64,000 bases of DNA. Source: Curvibacter sp. PD_MW3. Its GTDB lineage: Bacteria; Pseudomonadota; Gammaproteobacteria; Burkholderiales; Burkholderiaceae_C. Positions 16,839 through 27,198 of the stretch are shown in pieces. Below the pieces are notes generated by a model. That model ran no database searches. It worked only from the letters and a program-made list of their open reading frames with translations, and had not been told where the DNA came from. The stretch lies in NCBI GenBank assembly GCA_002633085.1, contig NSIV01000001.1, forward strand, positions 310,001 through 374,000, given 5' to 3'. Both the position numbers and the translations under genes were made by a program. Numbering within the stretch: position 1 is the first letter of the stretch; the number at the start of each line of letters is the position of its first letter.

Positions 16839-18566
16839 ATGGACTACCAACCGCGTCTTGACGACATCCAGCACATCCTGACGGCGGTGCTGGACGCTCC
16901 GGCTCAGCTGCAAGCCCTGCCGCCCTTCGCTGAAGTCGATACCGACCTCATGCAACAGGTGCAGGAAGAAGCAGGGAAATTCGTCGCCAGCGAGATTGCG
17001 CCCTTGCAGCGCATCGGCGACGAAACCGGTTGTCGTTTCGACGCGGGGGTGGTCACGACACCGCCTGGCTTCCGCCAGGCCTACCAGGCCTTCTGGCAGG
17101 GCGGCTGGCCCTCGCTGGCCTGCGCGACGGAAGACGGCGGCCAGGGCCTACCGGCCGTGCTGGAAGCCGTGCTCTATGAAATGCTGAGCGCGGCCAACCA
17201 TGGCTGGACCATGGCGCCGGGCTTGCTGCATGGTGCCTATGAATGTCTCAAGCACCATGGCAGCGAGGAGCTGAAGGCACGCTACCTGGGCAAGATCGCC
17301 AGCGGCGAATGGCTGGCCACCATGTGCCTGACCGAACCGCACGCGGGCAGCGACCTCGGGCTGGTGCGCACCAAGGCGACGACGCAGGGTGACGGCTATC
17401 GCATCAACGGCACCAAGATCTTCATCTCGGGCGGCGAGCATGATCTGACCGACAACATCGTGCACCTGGTGCTGGCACGCCTGCCCGATGCACCGGCCGG
17501 CCCCAAGGGTCTGTCGCTGTTCCTGGCACCGAAGTTTCTGCCAGACGGACGCCGCAACCCGATTGTTTGCGAACGCATCGAAGAAAAAATGGGCCTGCAC
17601 GGCAGCCCGACCTGCGTCATGCGCTTTGAGGACGCCACCGGCTGGCTGGTGGGCGAACCCAACCGCGGCCTGAATGCGATGTTCGTCATGATGAACGCCG
17701 CGCGCATGCATGTGGGCCTGCAAGGTATCGGCCTGCTGGAAGCCGCTTGGCAGAAGGCCAGCGCCTATGCGCAGGAACGGCGCCAGATGCGCGCACCCGG
17801 CCCCCGCAAGAGCAACGAAGCGGCGGATCTGATCTCAGAACACCCAGCCATCCAGCGCATGCTGGACACGCAACGTGCCTGGATCGACGGCGGCCGTGTG
17901 CTGGCCTACCGCACGGCGGTGGAGCTGGACATCGCCAAACACCATGCCGATGCCACACGCCGCGAAAGCGCGCAACGCTGGTGCAGCCTGGTGACACCGG
18001 TGCTCAAGTCCGCCTGGACCCACCAGGCTTTCCATGGCGGCAGCGAATGCCTGCAGGTGTTCGGCGGCCACGGTTATGTGCGCGAGTGGGGCATCGAGCA
18101 GATCGTGCGCGACGCGCGCGTGGCCATGATCTACGAAGGCACCAACGAGATCCAGGCGATCGACCTGCTGGTGCGCAAGGTGCTGCCTGACGGCGGTGCC
18201 ACGCTGTCTGCCCTGCTGGACGAGCTGGCGCAAGGGATGGATGCCAGCCAGGCGGCACAGGCGGCTGTGCTGCACCGCTTCGACGCCATCCGTGAATTGG
18301 CTGCGCAGCTGTCAAAGGCGAACGCGCAGCAGGCCGAACTGGCTTACTGGGTGGCTGACGATTTCCTGCGTATGGTGGCATTGGCCCTGCTGGGCTGGGC
18401 CTGGACCCGTATCGAAGCCGCCGGCGCCGACGGCACGGTGGCGACTCGCTGGACTGCACCGGCGCGTGCCCTGCAACACTGGATCCTGCCCGAGTTTGAG
18501 ATGCGTCAGCAGATCATCTGGAAACAACTGACACAGGTGGGTGCACAGACTATGCTGGCCGCATGA
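16839..18566 (+). CDS. Acyl-CoA dehydrogenase with C-terminal extension, probable phenylpropanoyl-CoA dehydrogenase
   Basis: Flavin-dependent acyl-CoA dehydrogenase of 575 residues, the long form with the extra C-terminal helical domain. FAD/substrate landmarks are MCLTEPHAGSDLGLVRTKA (about 163-181) and TKIFISGGEHDLTDN. The YEGTNEIQAIDLLVRK motif supplies the usual catalytic Glu. In this cluster it may desaturate dihydro-hydroxycinnamoyl-CoA (3-arylpropanoyl-CoA) to the cinnamoyl thioester, which would widen the substrate range. Electrons would go to the ETF at 29091-30774. Its TGA overlaps the MarR start as ATGA. The substrate is inferred from context only. Confidence 0.83.
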   Translation: MDYQPRLDDIQHILTAVLDAPAQLQALPPFAEVDTDLMQQVQEEAGKFVASEIAPLQRIGDETGCRFDAGVVTTPPGFRQAYQAFWQGGWPSLACATEDGGQGLPAVLEAVLYEMLSAANHGWTMAPGLLHGAYECLKHHGSEELKARYLGKIASGEWLATMCLTEPHAGSDLGLVRTKATTQGDGYRINGTKIFISGGEHDLTDNIVHLVLARLPDAPAGPKGLSLFLAPKFLPDGRRNPIVCERIEEKMGLHGSPTCVMRFEDATGWLVGEPNRGLNAMFVMMNAARMHVGLQGIGLLEAAWQKASAYAQERRQMRAPGPRKSNEAADLISEHPAIQRMLDTQRAWIDGGRVLAYRTAVELDIAKHHADATRRESAQRWCSLVTPVLKSAWTHQAFHGGSECLQVFGGHGYVREWGIEQIVRDARVAMIYEGTNEIQAIDLLVRKVLPDGGATLSALLDELAQGMDASQAAQAAVLHRFDAIRELAAQLSKANAQQAELAYWVADDFLRMVALALLGWAWTRIEAAGADGTVATRWTAPARALQHWILPEFEMRQQIIWKQLTQVGAQTMLAA

Positions 18567-19027
18567 GCTCCACGCAAGACAAAAGCACCGCGCCCGCCGT
18601 CGACAAGGTCGACACCAGCTATCTGGAAGGCTTGGTCGGCTACAACGCGCGCCGCGCCACCCTGGTCATTGCAGAGTCCTTCCTCAAGCACATGGCCGTG
18701 TACGAACTGCGGCTGGTCGACTTCTCGGTGCTGTCGCTGATCGCGCACAACCAGGGCATCACCTCGCGCCAGTTGTGCGCCACGCTGAACATCCAGCCGC
18801 CCAATCTGGTGGGCATGGTCAATACGCTGGAAAAACGGGAGCTCATCACGCGCCGCCCCCATCCGCACGACGCCCGCGCCGTGGGACTGCACCTGACGCC
18901 CACCGGGAAAAAACTGGTGCGCCAGGCCGAACTGACGGTCACCCAGCTGGAGGAAGATGCCACCTCGCGCCTGAGTGCCGCCGAACGCAGGACCCTGATG
19001 CAACTGCTCAAAAAAATCTACACCTGA
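18563..19027 (+). CDS. MarR-family transcriptional regulator
   Basis: Winged-helix regulator of 154 residues. The recognition region SRQLCATLNIQPPNLVGMVNTLEKRELITRR and wing HPHDARAVGLHLTPTGK (about 68-116) are typical MarR. The gene is translationally coupled (ATGA) to the acyl-CoA dehydrogenase and closes the catabolic operon. Regulators at this position (HcaR, CouR and FerC types) are usually de-repressed by hydroxycinnamoyl-CoA thioesters. It is the best candidate to bind the palindrome at 12139-12161, which would make it autoregulatory through the operon promoter. Confidence 0.87.
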   Translation: MSSTQDKSTAPAVDKVDTSYLEGLVGYNARRATLVIAESFLKHMAVYELRLVDFSVLSLIAHNQGITSRQLCATLNIQPPNLVGMVNTLEKRELITRRPHPHDARAVGLHLTPTGKKLVRQAELTVTQLEEDATSRLSAAERRTLMQLLKKIYT

Positions 19028-19079
19028 GCCGGTTTTTCCTGCCACGAAGCCTGCTGCTGTTGTATGTCAGCCATTAGCA

Positions 19080-19097
19080 GCTATGAAACTTGTAGCA
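19080..19097. repeat. Dispersed hairpin repeat, half copy C
   Basis: Only the second stem-loop of the element is present: GCTA 19080-19083 / TAGC 19093-19096, preceded by GCCATTAGCA. It lies downstream of the MarR gene and overlaps the -35 of the putative promoter at 19090. Confidence 0.5.
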
Positions 19098-19118
19098 GCC
19101 AAAAAACTACGCTATAGT
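19090..19118 (+). promoter_or_regulatory. Probable sigma-70 promoter for the HxlR-type gene
   Basis: TTGTAG (19090-19095) and TATAGT (19113-19118) with a 17-nt spacer, about 98 nt before the ATG at 19216. The -35 lies in the arm of hairpin half copy C. A loose dyad centred on TCTAGA near 19150 could be an operator but is imperfect. Confidence 0.55.
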
Positions 19119-19215
19119 CGGCGCTCGCGTCGGCCACAGCTCCGGTCTCTAGAACTGGACTTGCCAAAGGGTGACCAGCCCGGCGCCCCATTCACGCTTT
19201 GAGGAGTGCTGTTCA

Positions 19216-19527
19216 ATGAGTTCCAAAGAAAATGCCGCCATCGGTCAGCTGCTTGGCCTGCTGGAGTCCCGCTACGCGATTCGCGTGCTGTGGGCTCTGC
19301 GCGACGGTCATGCCCAGACCTTCCGGCTGCTGCAGGACAGCGTGGGCGGCATCACCCCCAACACATTGAACACCCGTATCAAGGAATTGCGCGAAGCCGG
19401 CCTGCTGGGCCATGGCAGCGACGGCTATCTGCTCACCAGCACCGGCCTTGATCTGCTCAAGCGCCTGGGCGACCTGCAGGCGTTCGCCAGCAAATGGGCC
19501 ACCAGCCAGGCGAAAAAAGCTCGCTGA
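19216..19527 (+). CDS. HxlR-type winged-helix transcriptional regulator
   Basis: A 103-residue DNA-binding protein. The pattern SRYAIRVLWALRDGHAQTFRLLQDSVGGI, then TPNTLNTRIKELREAGLL, matches the HxlR winged helix, in which W-x-L-x-x-G and L-x-x-R-I-x-x-L are conserved. It lacks the N-terminal Cys of redox-sensing members. The ATG at 19216 is chosen because GAGGAG (19201-19206) sits 10 nt upstream. It stands alone before the FKBP gene with its own likely promoter. The target genes and ligand are unknown. Confidence 0.78.
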   Translation: MSSKENAAIGQLLGLLESRYAIRVLWALRDGHAQTFRLLQDSVGGITPNTLNTRIKELREAGLLGHGSDGYLLTSTGLDLLKRLGDLQAFASKWATSQAKKAR

Positions 19528-19581
19528 GATCCGGCCCCGACACCGGGGCCTGCTGGCATAATTTGCGGTTTTCTGGATGTT

Positions 19582-19623
19582 GCGCCTTGTCCATCAGGCG
19601 CCACCAGCTATCAAATCAATAGC
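19582..19623. repeat. Dispersed two-hairpin repeat, copy D
   Basis: First stem GCGCCT 19582-19587 / AGGCGC 19596-19601, linker CACCA, second stem GCTAT 19607-19611 / ATAGC 19619-19623. It ends 15 nt before the FKBP start codon, so it lies in the 5' leader. It shares 13 consecutive bases (AGCTATCAAATCA) with the copy inside gluQ at 52669-52681. Confidence 0.7.
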
Positions 19624-19638
19624 AAAAAGGACCGCATC

Positions 19639-19992
19639 ATGATCACCACCCCTTCCGGCCTGCAGTACGAGGACACCGTCATCGGTACCGGCGCTGAAGC
19701 CACACGCGGCCAGGACGTCACCGTCCACTACACCGGCTGGCTCTACAGCAATGGCGTTCAGGGTGCCAAGTTCGACTCCAGCAAGGACCGCAACGATCCG
19801 TTCCAGTTCTCCCTGGGCGCCGGCATGGTGATCCGCGGTTGGGACGAAGGCGTGGCCGGCATGAAGATCGGCGGCAGCCGCACCCTCATCATTCCGGCCG
19901 AGCTGGGTTATGGTGCCCGTGGTGCCGGCGGCGTGATCCCGCCCAACGCCACCCTCAAGTTCGAAGTCGAACTGCTCGGCCTGTCGGGCTGA
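19639..19992 (+). CDS. FKBP-type peptidyl-prolyl cis-trans isomerase
   Basis: Single-domain FKBP of 117 residues without a signal peptide, so cytoplasmic. Landmarks of the fold are VTVHYTGWL, the KFDSSKDRNDPFQFSLG loop, VIRGWDEGVAGMKIGG and IIPAELGYGARGAGGVIPPNATLKFEVELL. Active-site aromatics (Tyr, Phe, Trp, Tyr) are retained. It catalyses proline isomerisation in folding. Its position before grpE-dnaK-dnaJ suits a protein-quality-control neighbourhood, though grpE has its own heat-shock promoter. Confidence 0.93.
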   Translation: MITTPSGLQYEDTVIGTGAEATRGQDVTVHYTGWLYSNGVQGAKFDSSKDRNDPFQFSLGAGMVIRGWDEGVAGMKIGGSRTLIIPAELGYGARGAGGVIPPNATLKFEVELLGLSG

Positions 19993-20005
19993 GCCGGTTG
20001 GGACC

Positions 20006-20030
20006 GCCCCGCGGCGGGGCCCAATGCCCC
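20006..20030 (+). terminator. GC-rich hairpin after FKBP gene
   Basis: Competing stems GCCCCG 20006-20011 / CGGGGC 20015-20020 and GGGGC 20016-20020 / GCCCC 20026-20030 follow the stop codon. There is no U-tract, so this is at best a weak or Rho-assisted terminator. It lies just upstream of the sigma-32 promoter. Confidence 0.35.
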
Positions 20031-20052
20031 GCCAGCTTGAATTGCCGCCCCT

Positions 20053-20080
20053 CTTGAAACGGCCGCGACTGCCCCCATCT
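20053..20080 (+). promoter_or_regulatory. Heat-shock (sigma-32) promoter of grpE-dnaK-dnaJ
   Basis: CTTGAAA (20053-20059), a 13-nt spacer, then CCCCATCT (20073-20080). This matches the sigma-32 consensus CTTGAAA-N13-CCCCATNT at every defined position. The grpE ATG lies 34 nt further on. Confidence 0.9.
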
Positions 20081-20114
20081 CCGCGCATGAACCCCGTATC
20101 CACGACTTATTCGC

Positions 20115-20657
20115 ATGTCTGACACCACCCCTACCCCTCCCCAAGCCGGCGAACCCAACGGCGAAGACATCGTCGCTGCCCATGAGGCCGACCTGCTGAG
20201 CCAGACACAGGCCGAATTGGCCGAACTCAAGGCCAAAAGCGCTGAACTGGCCGACCAGTTCCTTCGTGCCAAGGCGGAAGCCGAAAATGCCCGCCGCCGC
20301 GCCGAGGACGAGATCTCCAAGAGCCGCAAATTTGCGGTGGAAAGTTTTGCCGACAGCCTGCTGCCCGTGGCCGACAGCCTGGAAGCAGGCCTGGCCATCA
20401 AGGACGCCACACCCCAGCAGATCCGCGAGGGTGCCGAAGCCACCCTGCGCCAACTGGTCGCTGCGCTGGAACGCAACAAGGTGATTGCCATCAACCCGGC
20501 CCCCGGCGCCAAGTTCGACCCGCACCAACACCAGGCCATCAGCGTGGTGCCGGCCGAGCAGGAGGCCAACACCGTGGTGGGCGTGCTGCAAAAGGGTTAC
20601 CTGATTGCCGATCGCGTGTTGCGCCCGGCCCTGGTGACCGTGACCGCCCCCAAATAA
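20115..20657 (+). CDS. grpE: Nucleotide exchange factor GrpE
   Basis: DnaK co-chaperone that releases ADP, 180 residues. A Glu/Ala-rich coiled coil covers about residues 25-75 ([31 protein letters not shown]...). The beta-domain near the C-terminus has the family signature region [42 protein letters not shown]. It is the first gene after the sigma-32 promoter at 20053, and dnaK and dnaJ follow on the same strand. Confidence 0.96.
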   Translation: MSDTTPTPPQAGEPNGEDIVAAHEADLLSQTQAELAELKAKSAELADQFLRAKAEAENARRRAEDEISKSRKFAVESFADSLLPVADSLEAGLAIKDATPQQIREGAEATLRQLVAALERNKVIAINPAPGAKFDPHQHQAISVVPAEQEANTVVGVLQKGYLIADRVLRPALVTVTAPK

Positions 20658-20670
20658 GACCTGCCGGATA

Positions 20671-20696
20671 CTTGAAATTGCTCAGGTTATCCACAC
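20671..20696 (+). promoter_or_regulatory. Weak second sigma-32-like promoter before dnaK
   Basis: A perfect -35 box CTTGAAA (20671-20677) is followed after 13 nt by CCACAC (20691-20696), a poor match to CCCCAT. It could give dnaK extra heat-shock transcription beyond read-through from grpE. Confidence 0.35.
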
Positions 20697-20738
20697 GTTA
20701 CGAATATCTGAATTTTTCAAAATACCAGGAGTAAAAAC

Positions 20739-22688
<1,950 letters not shown>

Positions 22689-22713
22689 GGCGCAGACGGT
22701 GTTTCACCCTGCG

Positions 22714-22757
22714 CGCCGCGTCCGGATGATCCGCCAGGATCATCGGCGCGGCGTTTT
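22714..22757 (+). terminator. Hairpin between dnaK and dnaJ
   Basis: A long interrupted stem: outer arms CGCCGCG 22714-22720 / CGCGGCG 22747-22753, inner arms GATGATCC 22725-22732 / GGATCATC 22737-22744 with a 4-nt loop, then only four T residues (22754-22757). It probably attenuates transcription or protects the dnaK 3' end, lowering DnaJ relative to DnaK. Confidence 0.72.
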
Positions 22758-22782
22758 GCGTCACTGACTCCCGAGAATCCCA

Positions 22783-23916
22783 ATGGCAAAAAGAGACTTT
22801 TACGAAATCCTGGGCGTGCCAAAGAATGCGTCCGAGGATGACATCAAGAAGGCCTATCGCAAGCTGGCGATGAAGCACCACCCTGACCGCAATCAGGGTG
22901 ACAGCGCCAAGGTGGCGGAAGAGAAGTTCAAGGAGGCCAAAGAGGCCTACGAGATGCTGTCCGATGCGCAAAAGCGCGCCGCCTACGACCAGTACGGCCA
23001 TGCCGGCGTCGACCCCAACATGCGCGGCGGCCCTGGTGAAGGTTTCTCCGGCGGATTCGCCGAAGCCTTCGGCGACATCTTCGGTGACATGTTCGGCCAG
23101 CAGCGCGGCCGCGCCGGCGGCGGACGCCAGGTCTACCGCGGCAGCGACCTGAGCTACGCGATGGAGATCACGCTGGAGGAAGCGGCGCGCGGCAAGGATG
23201 CGCAGATCCGCGTGCCGAGCTGGGACAACTGCAGCACCTGCCATGGCAGCGGCGCCAAGCCCGGCACCCAGGTCAAGACCTGCTCGACCTGCCACGGCTC
23301 CGGCTCGGTGCAGATGCGCCAGGGCTTTTTCAGCGTGCAACAGACTTGCCCACATTGCCACGGCAGCGGCAAGATCATCCCCGAACCCTGCACCAGCTGC
23401 CATGGCCAAGGCCGCATCAAGCGCCAGAAGACGCTGGAAGTGAAGATTCCGGCCGGTATCGACGATGGCATGCGCATCCGCAGCGCCGGCAACGGTGAGC
23501 CCGGCACCAACGGCGGCCCGCCGGGGGACCTCTACATCGAGATCCGCCTGCGCAAGCACGACATCTTCGAGCGCGATGGCGACGACCTGCACTGCGCGGT
23601 GCCGATCAGCATCGTGACCGCCTCACTGGGCGGCGAGATCGAGGTGCCCACGCTGGCCGGCAAAGCGGCGATCGACATCCCGGAAGGCACCCAGACCGGC
23701 AAGCAGTTCCGCCTGCGTGGCAAGGGCATCAAGGGCATCCGCTCGAGCTACCCGGGCGACCTGTACTGCCACATCACGCTGGAGACGCCGGTCAAGCTCA
23801 CCGAACACCAGCGCAAGCTGCTACGCGAGCTCGACGAGTCGCTGAAAAAAGGCGGCGCCAAGCACTCGCCCAGCGAAGACAGCTGGACCGACCGGCTGAA
23901 GAGCTTTTTCAGCTGA
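22783..23916 (+). CDS. dnaJ: Chaperone DnaJ (Hsp40)
   Basis: Type I J-protein of 377 residues. The J domain is at the N-terminus with the HPD motif at about 33-35 (MKHHPDRN). A Gly/Phe-rich segment runs from about 75 to 115. The zinc region holds four C-x-x-C-x-G-x-G repeats: [36 protein letters not shown]. The C-terminal substrate-binding domain is complete. It stimulates DnaK ATPase and delivers clients. It closes the heat-shock operon with a strong terminator behind it. Confidence 0.98.
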   Translation: MAKRDFYEILGVPKNASEDDIKKAYRKLAMKHHPDRNQGDSAKVAEEKFKEAKEAYEMLSDAQKRAAYDQYGHAGVDPNMRGGPGEGFSGGFAEAFGDIFGDMFGQQRGRAGGGRQVYRGSDLSYAMEITLEEAARGKDAQIRVPSWDNCSTCHGSGAKPGTQVKTCSTCHGSGSVQMRQGFFSVQQTCPHCHGSGKIIPEPCTSCHGQGRIKRQKTLEVKIPAGIDDGMRIRSAGNGEPGTNGGPPGDLYIEIRLRKHDIFERDGDDLHCAVPISIVTASLGGEIEVPTLAGKAAIDIPEGTQTGKQFRLRGKGIKGIRSSYPGDLYCHITLETPVKLTEHQRKLLRELDESLKKGGAKHSPSEDSWTDRLKSFFS

Positions 23917-23944
23917 CCGTCCAACAGGTCTGCACACCCCATGA

Positions 23945-23977
23945 GCCGCGGAGTTTTGCCAACTCCGCGGCTTTTTT
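23945..23977 (+). terminator. Intrinsic terminator of the dnaK-dnaJ operon
   Basis: A perfect 11-bp stem GCCGCGGAGTT 23945-23955 / AACTCCGCGGC 23961-23971, a 5-nt loop, and six T residues (23972-23977). It lies 28 nt after the dnaJ stop. Confidence 0.95.
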
Positions 23978-24022
23978 CATATCTGACGCGCTAACATGGC
24001 AGCCACAACGGAGTTCTTCTGC

Positions 24023-25387
24023 ATGAGCGTCAACATCACCTTCCTCGGCGGTGCCGATACCGTTACCGGCTCCAAATACCTGGTCCGCCACGACAAACAG
24101 AGCCTGCTGGTGGACTGCGGCCTGTTCCAGGGCTACAAGCAACTGCGCCTGCGCAACTGGAGCCCGCTGCCGGTGGCACCCAGCCAGATCGATGCCGTGG
24201 TCCTGACCCACGCCCACCTCGACCACAGCGGCTACCTGCCGCTGCTGGCGCGCGAGGGCTTCGAAGGCCATGTCTACGCCACGCCCGGCACGCGCGACCT
24301 GTGCGGCATCCTGCTGCCCGACAGCGGCCACATTCAGGAGGAGGACGCGGCCTTCGCCAATCGCCACGGTTTCTCCAAGCACACGCCGGCACTGCCGCTG
24401 TACACGCGCCAGGACGCACTGGACTGCCTGTCGCTGATCAAGACCACCGACTTCGGCCATACCTTCCAGCCCATCCCGGGTTGGCGTGCCACCTTCTCGC
24501 GTGCCGGCCACATCCTGGGCGCGGCCAGCCTGCTGCTTGAAGTGGCAGGCCGGCGCATCCTGTTCTCGGGCGACCTCGGCCGCACCGATGACTTCCTCAT
24601 GAACCCGCCCGACCGCGCGCCGGCAGCCGACACGGTGCTGATCGAATCAACCTACGGCGACCGCGAGCACCCCGACGAAGATGTGCTGGCCGAACTGGGG
24701 CCCGCCCTGCACCGCGTTGCCGCACGCGGCGGCGTGGCCGTGGTGCCGGTGTTTGCCGTCGGCCGGGCCCAAGCCATCCTGCATGCCATTGCCGAACTGA
24801 AGGCGCGGGGCGATATCCCCACTTCGCTGCCGGTGTTCCTGGACAGCCCGATGGCCATCCACAGCACGCATCTGGTCGAACACTACCCGCAGGAGCACCG
24901 GCTGAGCAACAAGCAGGTGCGTGCCTTGACGCATTGCGCCACCATGGTGAACACCCCCGACGAGTCCAAGGCGCTGGGGCGCCGCCACGGCCCGATGGTG
25001 ATCCTGGCGGCCAGCGGCATGGCCACCGGCGGCCGTGTGCTGCACCACCTGGCGCTGCATGCGGGCAACCATCGCAACATGATCCTCCTCACCGGCTTCC
25101 AGGCACCCGGCACGCGCGGCGCCACCCTGGCCAGCGGCGCCAAGTCGGTCCGCATCCACGGGCAGGATGTCAGCATCAACGCCGAGGTAGTACAGCTGCA
25201 ATCGGCTTCCGCCCATGCCGATGCCAGCCAGTTGATGGACTGGCTGCGCACCATGCCGGAGCGACCGGATCAGGTCTACGTCGTGCACGGCGAAATGGGG
25301 CCGGCCGACGAATTGCGCAAGCGCATCAAGCATGAACTGGGCTGGCGCGCCATGGTGCCGGAACACGGCTCGACCTGGCCCACTTGA
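24023..25387 (+). CDS. MBL-fold beta-CASP-type metallohydrolase (probable RNA nuclease)
   Basis: A 454-residue metallo-beta-lactamase protein. The zinc motif H-A-H-L-D-H is at 63-68, followed by further ligand segments (SRAGHILGAASLL, LFSGDLGR). The second half carries beta-CASP features (STYGDREH, PVFAVGRAQAIL, VFLDSPMA, ILAASGMATGGRVLHHL) and ends in an RMMBL-like SASAHADASQLMDWLR and VYVVHGE. This organisation matches CPSF73/Ysh1-like bacterial nucleases. The ATG at 24023 (MSVNITFLGGADTVTGS) is preferred over 23996 because the family starts there and CGGAG precedes it. Confidence 0.87.
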   Translation: MSVNITFLGGADTVTGSKYLVRHDKQSLLVDCGLFQGYKQLRLRNWSPLPVAPSQIDAVVLTHAHLDHSGYLPLLAREGFEGHVYATPGTRDLCGILLPDSGHIQEEDAAFANRHGFSKHTPALPLYTRQDALDCLSLIKTTDFGHTFQPIPGWRATFSRAGHILGAASLLLEVAGRRILFSGDLGRTDDFLMNPPDRAPAADTVLIESTYGDREHPDEDVLAELGPALHRVAARGGVAVVPVFAVGRAQAILHAIAELKARGDIPTSLPVFLDSPMAIHSTHLVEHYPQEHRLSNKQVRALTHCATMVNTPDESKALGRRHGPMVILAASGMATGGRVLHHLALHAGNHRNMILLTGFQAPGTRGATLASGAKSVRIHGQDVSINAEVVQLQSASAHADASQLMDWLRTMPERPDQVYVVHGEMGPADELRKRIKHELGWRAMVPEHGSTWPT

Positions 25388-25471
25388 TGTCAATTGGAGG
25401 CCATTGACACCCACTGGGGCTCGTTACGGCCAGTTACGCCCAGCATTCGGAATCGGTAACAATGCAAAGCC

Positions 25472-26143
25472 ATGACGCTCAAGCTGTTCCACATCACTGA
25501 GTTCGCAGAATCAGCCTATCTCTCGCCGGAAACCCAACGGGAGGCAATTCATCCCGTCATGGTGGTCTGTCTGGCCAGTCTCTGGCTGACCCTGGCCTGC
25601 AACGTCCCGTTGTGGCGGGAACTCTCCCTGTTGCCGCAGGAAACCACCCAACGCTGGTGGCTGGGGCTGCGCCTGGCGCTGCTTTTGGGCTCCGCACTCA
25701 CGGCCTTGCTCAGCCTGCTGTGCTGGCGCAGGACCTTCAAGCCCGCAACTTTGCTGTTGCTGTTGCTGGCGGGACTCAATCTGCCGCTGATGCTGGAGCA
25801 GGCCAGCTTCCTCGACCTCAGCGCAGGCCCGTCAAACTGGGGCACACAGTTGCGCCACGCGTTCAGCTGGCAGTTGGCGGGATGGTTCCTGGCTTTGGGC
25901 CTGCTGCCCGCCTTGTGGCTCTGGCGTCTGCCGATCCGGCGCGTTCCCCTGCTGGTCACCCTGCGGCAGAACAGCGTCTTGTTGGCCCTGTCCTGCGCCG
26001 TGTTCGCGGGCACATGGTGGTTCAGCGCGCAAGACGTCTCGGCACTGATGGACGGCCAACCTCAACTGGCTAGGCGGCTGAACCCCATCAGCTCGTTCCA
26101 ACCGCAAGCTTCCGAACTGCTGGCCAAGCTCTTTCCGCACTGA
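25472..26143 (+). CDS. Stand-alone membrane domain resembling the EptA/DUF1705 N-terminus
   Basis: A 223-residue protein with five hydrophobic segments (about 27-48, 62-85, 91-111, 134-151 and 168-185). The pattern SLWLTLACNVPLWRELS near 36-52 and the end FAGTWWFS... with RRLNPISSF resemble the membrane domain of lipid A phosphoethanolamine transferases. The catalytic sulfatase-like domain that should follow is absent: the frame stops at 26143 and no alkaline-phosphatase-fold sequence follows. Either a domain was lost or this is a genuine stand-alone membrane protein. A hairpin follows immediately. Confidence 0.55.
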   Translation: MTLKLFHITEFAESAYLSPETQREAIHPVMVVCLASLWLTLACNVPLWRELSLLPQETTQRWWLGLRLALLLGSALTALLSLLCWRRTFKPATLLLLLLAGLNLPLMLEQASFLDLSAGPSNWGTQLRHAFSWQLAGWFLALGLLPALWLWRLPIRRVPLLVTLRQNSVLLALSCAVFAGTWWFSAQDVSALMDGQPQLARRLNPISSFQPQASELLAKLFPH

Positions 26144-26146
26144 ACG

Positions 26147-26167
26147 GGGCCAGCCTTGCGCTGGCCC
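26147..26167. terminator. Bidirectional hairpin between convergent genes
   Basis: A perfect 8-bp stem GGGCCAGC 26147-26154 / GCTGGCCC 26160-26167 with a 5-nt loop lies between the membrane protein stop (26143) and the nitronate monooxygenase stop (26172). No U-tract is present on either strand. Confidence 0.5.
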
Positions 26168-26171
26168 GGCA

Positions 26172-27140
26172 TCACACCGCGTAAGGCAGTGCCAGCAAGC
26201 GCTCACGCGCCGCGCGGTATTCACGCCGCAGCTGGGCCACGAAGTCGGCCGTGCTCTGGATCTTGCTGATGGCACCGATGCCCTGACCACAGCCCCAGAT
26301 GTCCTTCCAGGCCTTCTTGGCATCCCCGCCGAAATTCATCTTGCTCGGATCGCTCTCGGGCAAGTTATCCGGGTCCAGCCCGGCAGCGCGGATGCTCGGC
26401 GCCAGGTAGTTGCCGTGCACGCCGGTGAACAGATTGCTGTAAACGATGTCATCGGAATTACCATCAACAATGGCCTGCTTGTAGGCTTCGGCCGCACGCG
26501 CCTCTTCGGTGGCGATGAAGGCCGAGCCCATGTAGGCGAAGTCAGCCCCCATGGCCTGCGCCGCCAGCACGCCGCCGCCGCTGGCGATCGAGCCACTCAG
26601 CGCCAGCGGGCCGTCGAACCACTGGCGAATTTCCTGCACCAGCGCAAACGGGCTCTTCACGCCCGCATGGCCACCGGCACCGGCCGCCACCGCGATCAGG
26701 CCGTCGGCGCCCTTCTCGATCGCCTTGTGAGCAAACTTGTTGTTGATGATGTCGTGCATCACCACCGCGCCATAACTGTGCGCCGCCTGGTTGATTTCCT
26801 CGCGCGCCCCCAGCGAGGTGATGATGACCGGCACCTTGTACTTCACGCACAGCGCCATGTCGTGCTCCAGCCGGTCGTTCGACTTGTGCACGATCTGGTT
26901 GATGGCAAAGGGTGCGGCCGGACGCTCGGGATGGGCTTTGTTGTGTGCCGCCAGCGCTTCGGTGATTTCAGCCAGCCACTCGTCGAGCTGGGAAGCCGGG
27001 CGCGCGTTGAGCGCCGGCATGGAGCCCACCACGCCGGCAATGCACTGGGCAATGACCAGCTTGGGGTTGCTGATGATGAACAGCGGCGAACCAATGATGG
27101 GCAGTGGCAGGTTCTGCAGCGTCGAAGGGAGCTTGGACAT
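26172..27140 (-). CDS. Nitronate monooxygenase family protein (2-nitropropane dioxygenase-like)
   Basis: FMN-dependent TIM-barrel enzyme of 322 residues. The N-terminal segment LPLPIIGSPLFIISNPKLV resembles the flavin-site opening of this family. The GADGLIAVAAGAGGHAG stretch binds the phosphate, and the ALSGSIASGGGVLAAQAMGADFAYMGSAFIATEEA region is the strongest family match. Members oxidise alkyl nitronates, though many have unknown substrates. It lies downstream of an acyl-CoA dehydrogenase gene with its own likely promoter at 27169-27198. GGAGA precedes the ATG. Confidence 0.85.
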   Translation of the reverse strand: MSKLPSTLQNLPLPIIGSPLFIISNPKLVIAQCIAGVVGSMPALNARPASQLDEWLAEITEALAAHNKAHPERPAAPFAINQIVHKSNDRLEHDMALCVKYKVPVIITSLGAREEINQAAHSYGAVVMHDIINNKFAHKAIEKGADGLIAVAAGAGGHAGVKSPFALVQEIRQWFDGPLALSGSIASGGGVLAAQAMGADFAYMGSAFIATEEARAAEAYKQAIVDGNSDDIVYSNLFTGVHGNYLAPSIRAAGLDPDNLPESDPSKMNFGGDAKKAWKDIWGCGQGIGAISKIQSTADFVAQLRREYRAARERLLALPYAV

Positions 27141-27168
27141 CTTGTCTCCAGTAATTGACTGAACAATA

Positions 27169-27198
27169 TTAATAAAAAACGGCTGTAGCCCTTGTCAA
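27169..27198 (-). promoter_or_regulatory. Probable promoter of the nitronate monooxygenase gene
   Basis: On the minus strand a consensus TTGACA (27198-27193) lies in the loop of repeat copy E, and TATTAA (27174-27169) follows after 18 nt. The ATG is at 27140. The repeat seems to supply the -35 box. Confidence 0.5.
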
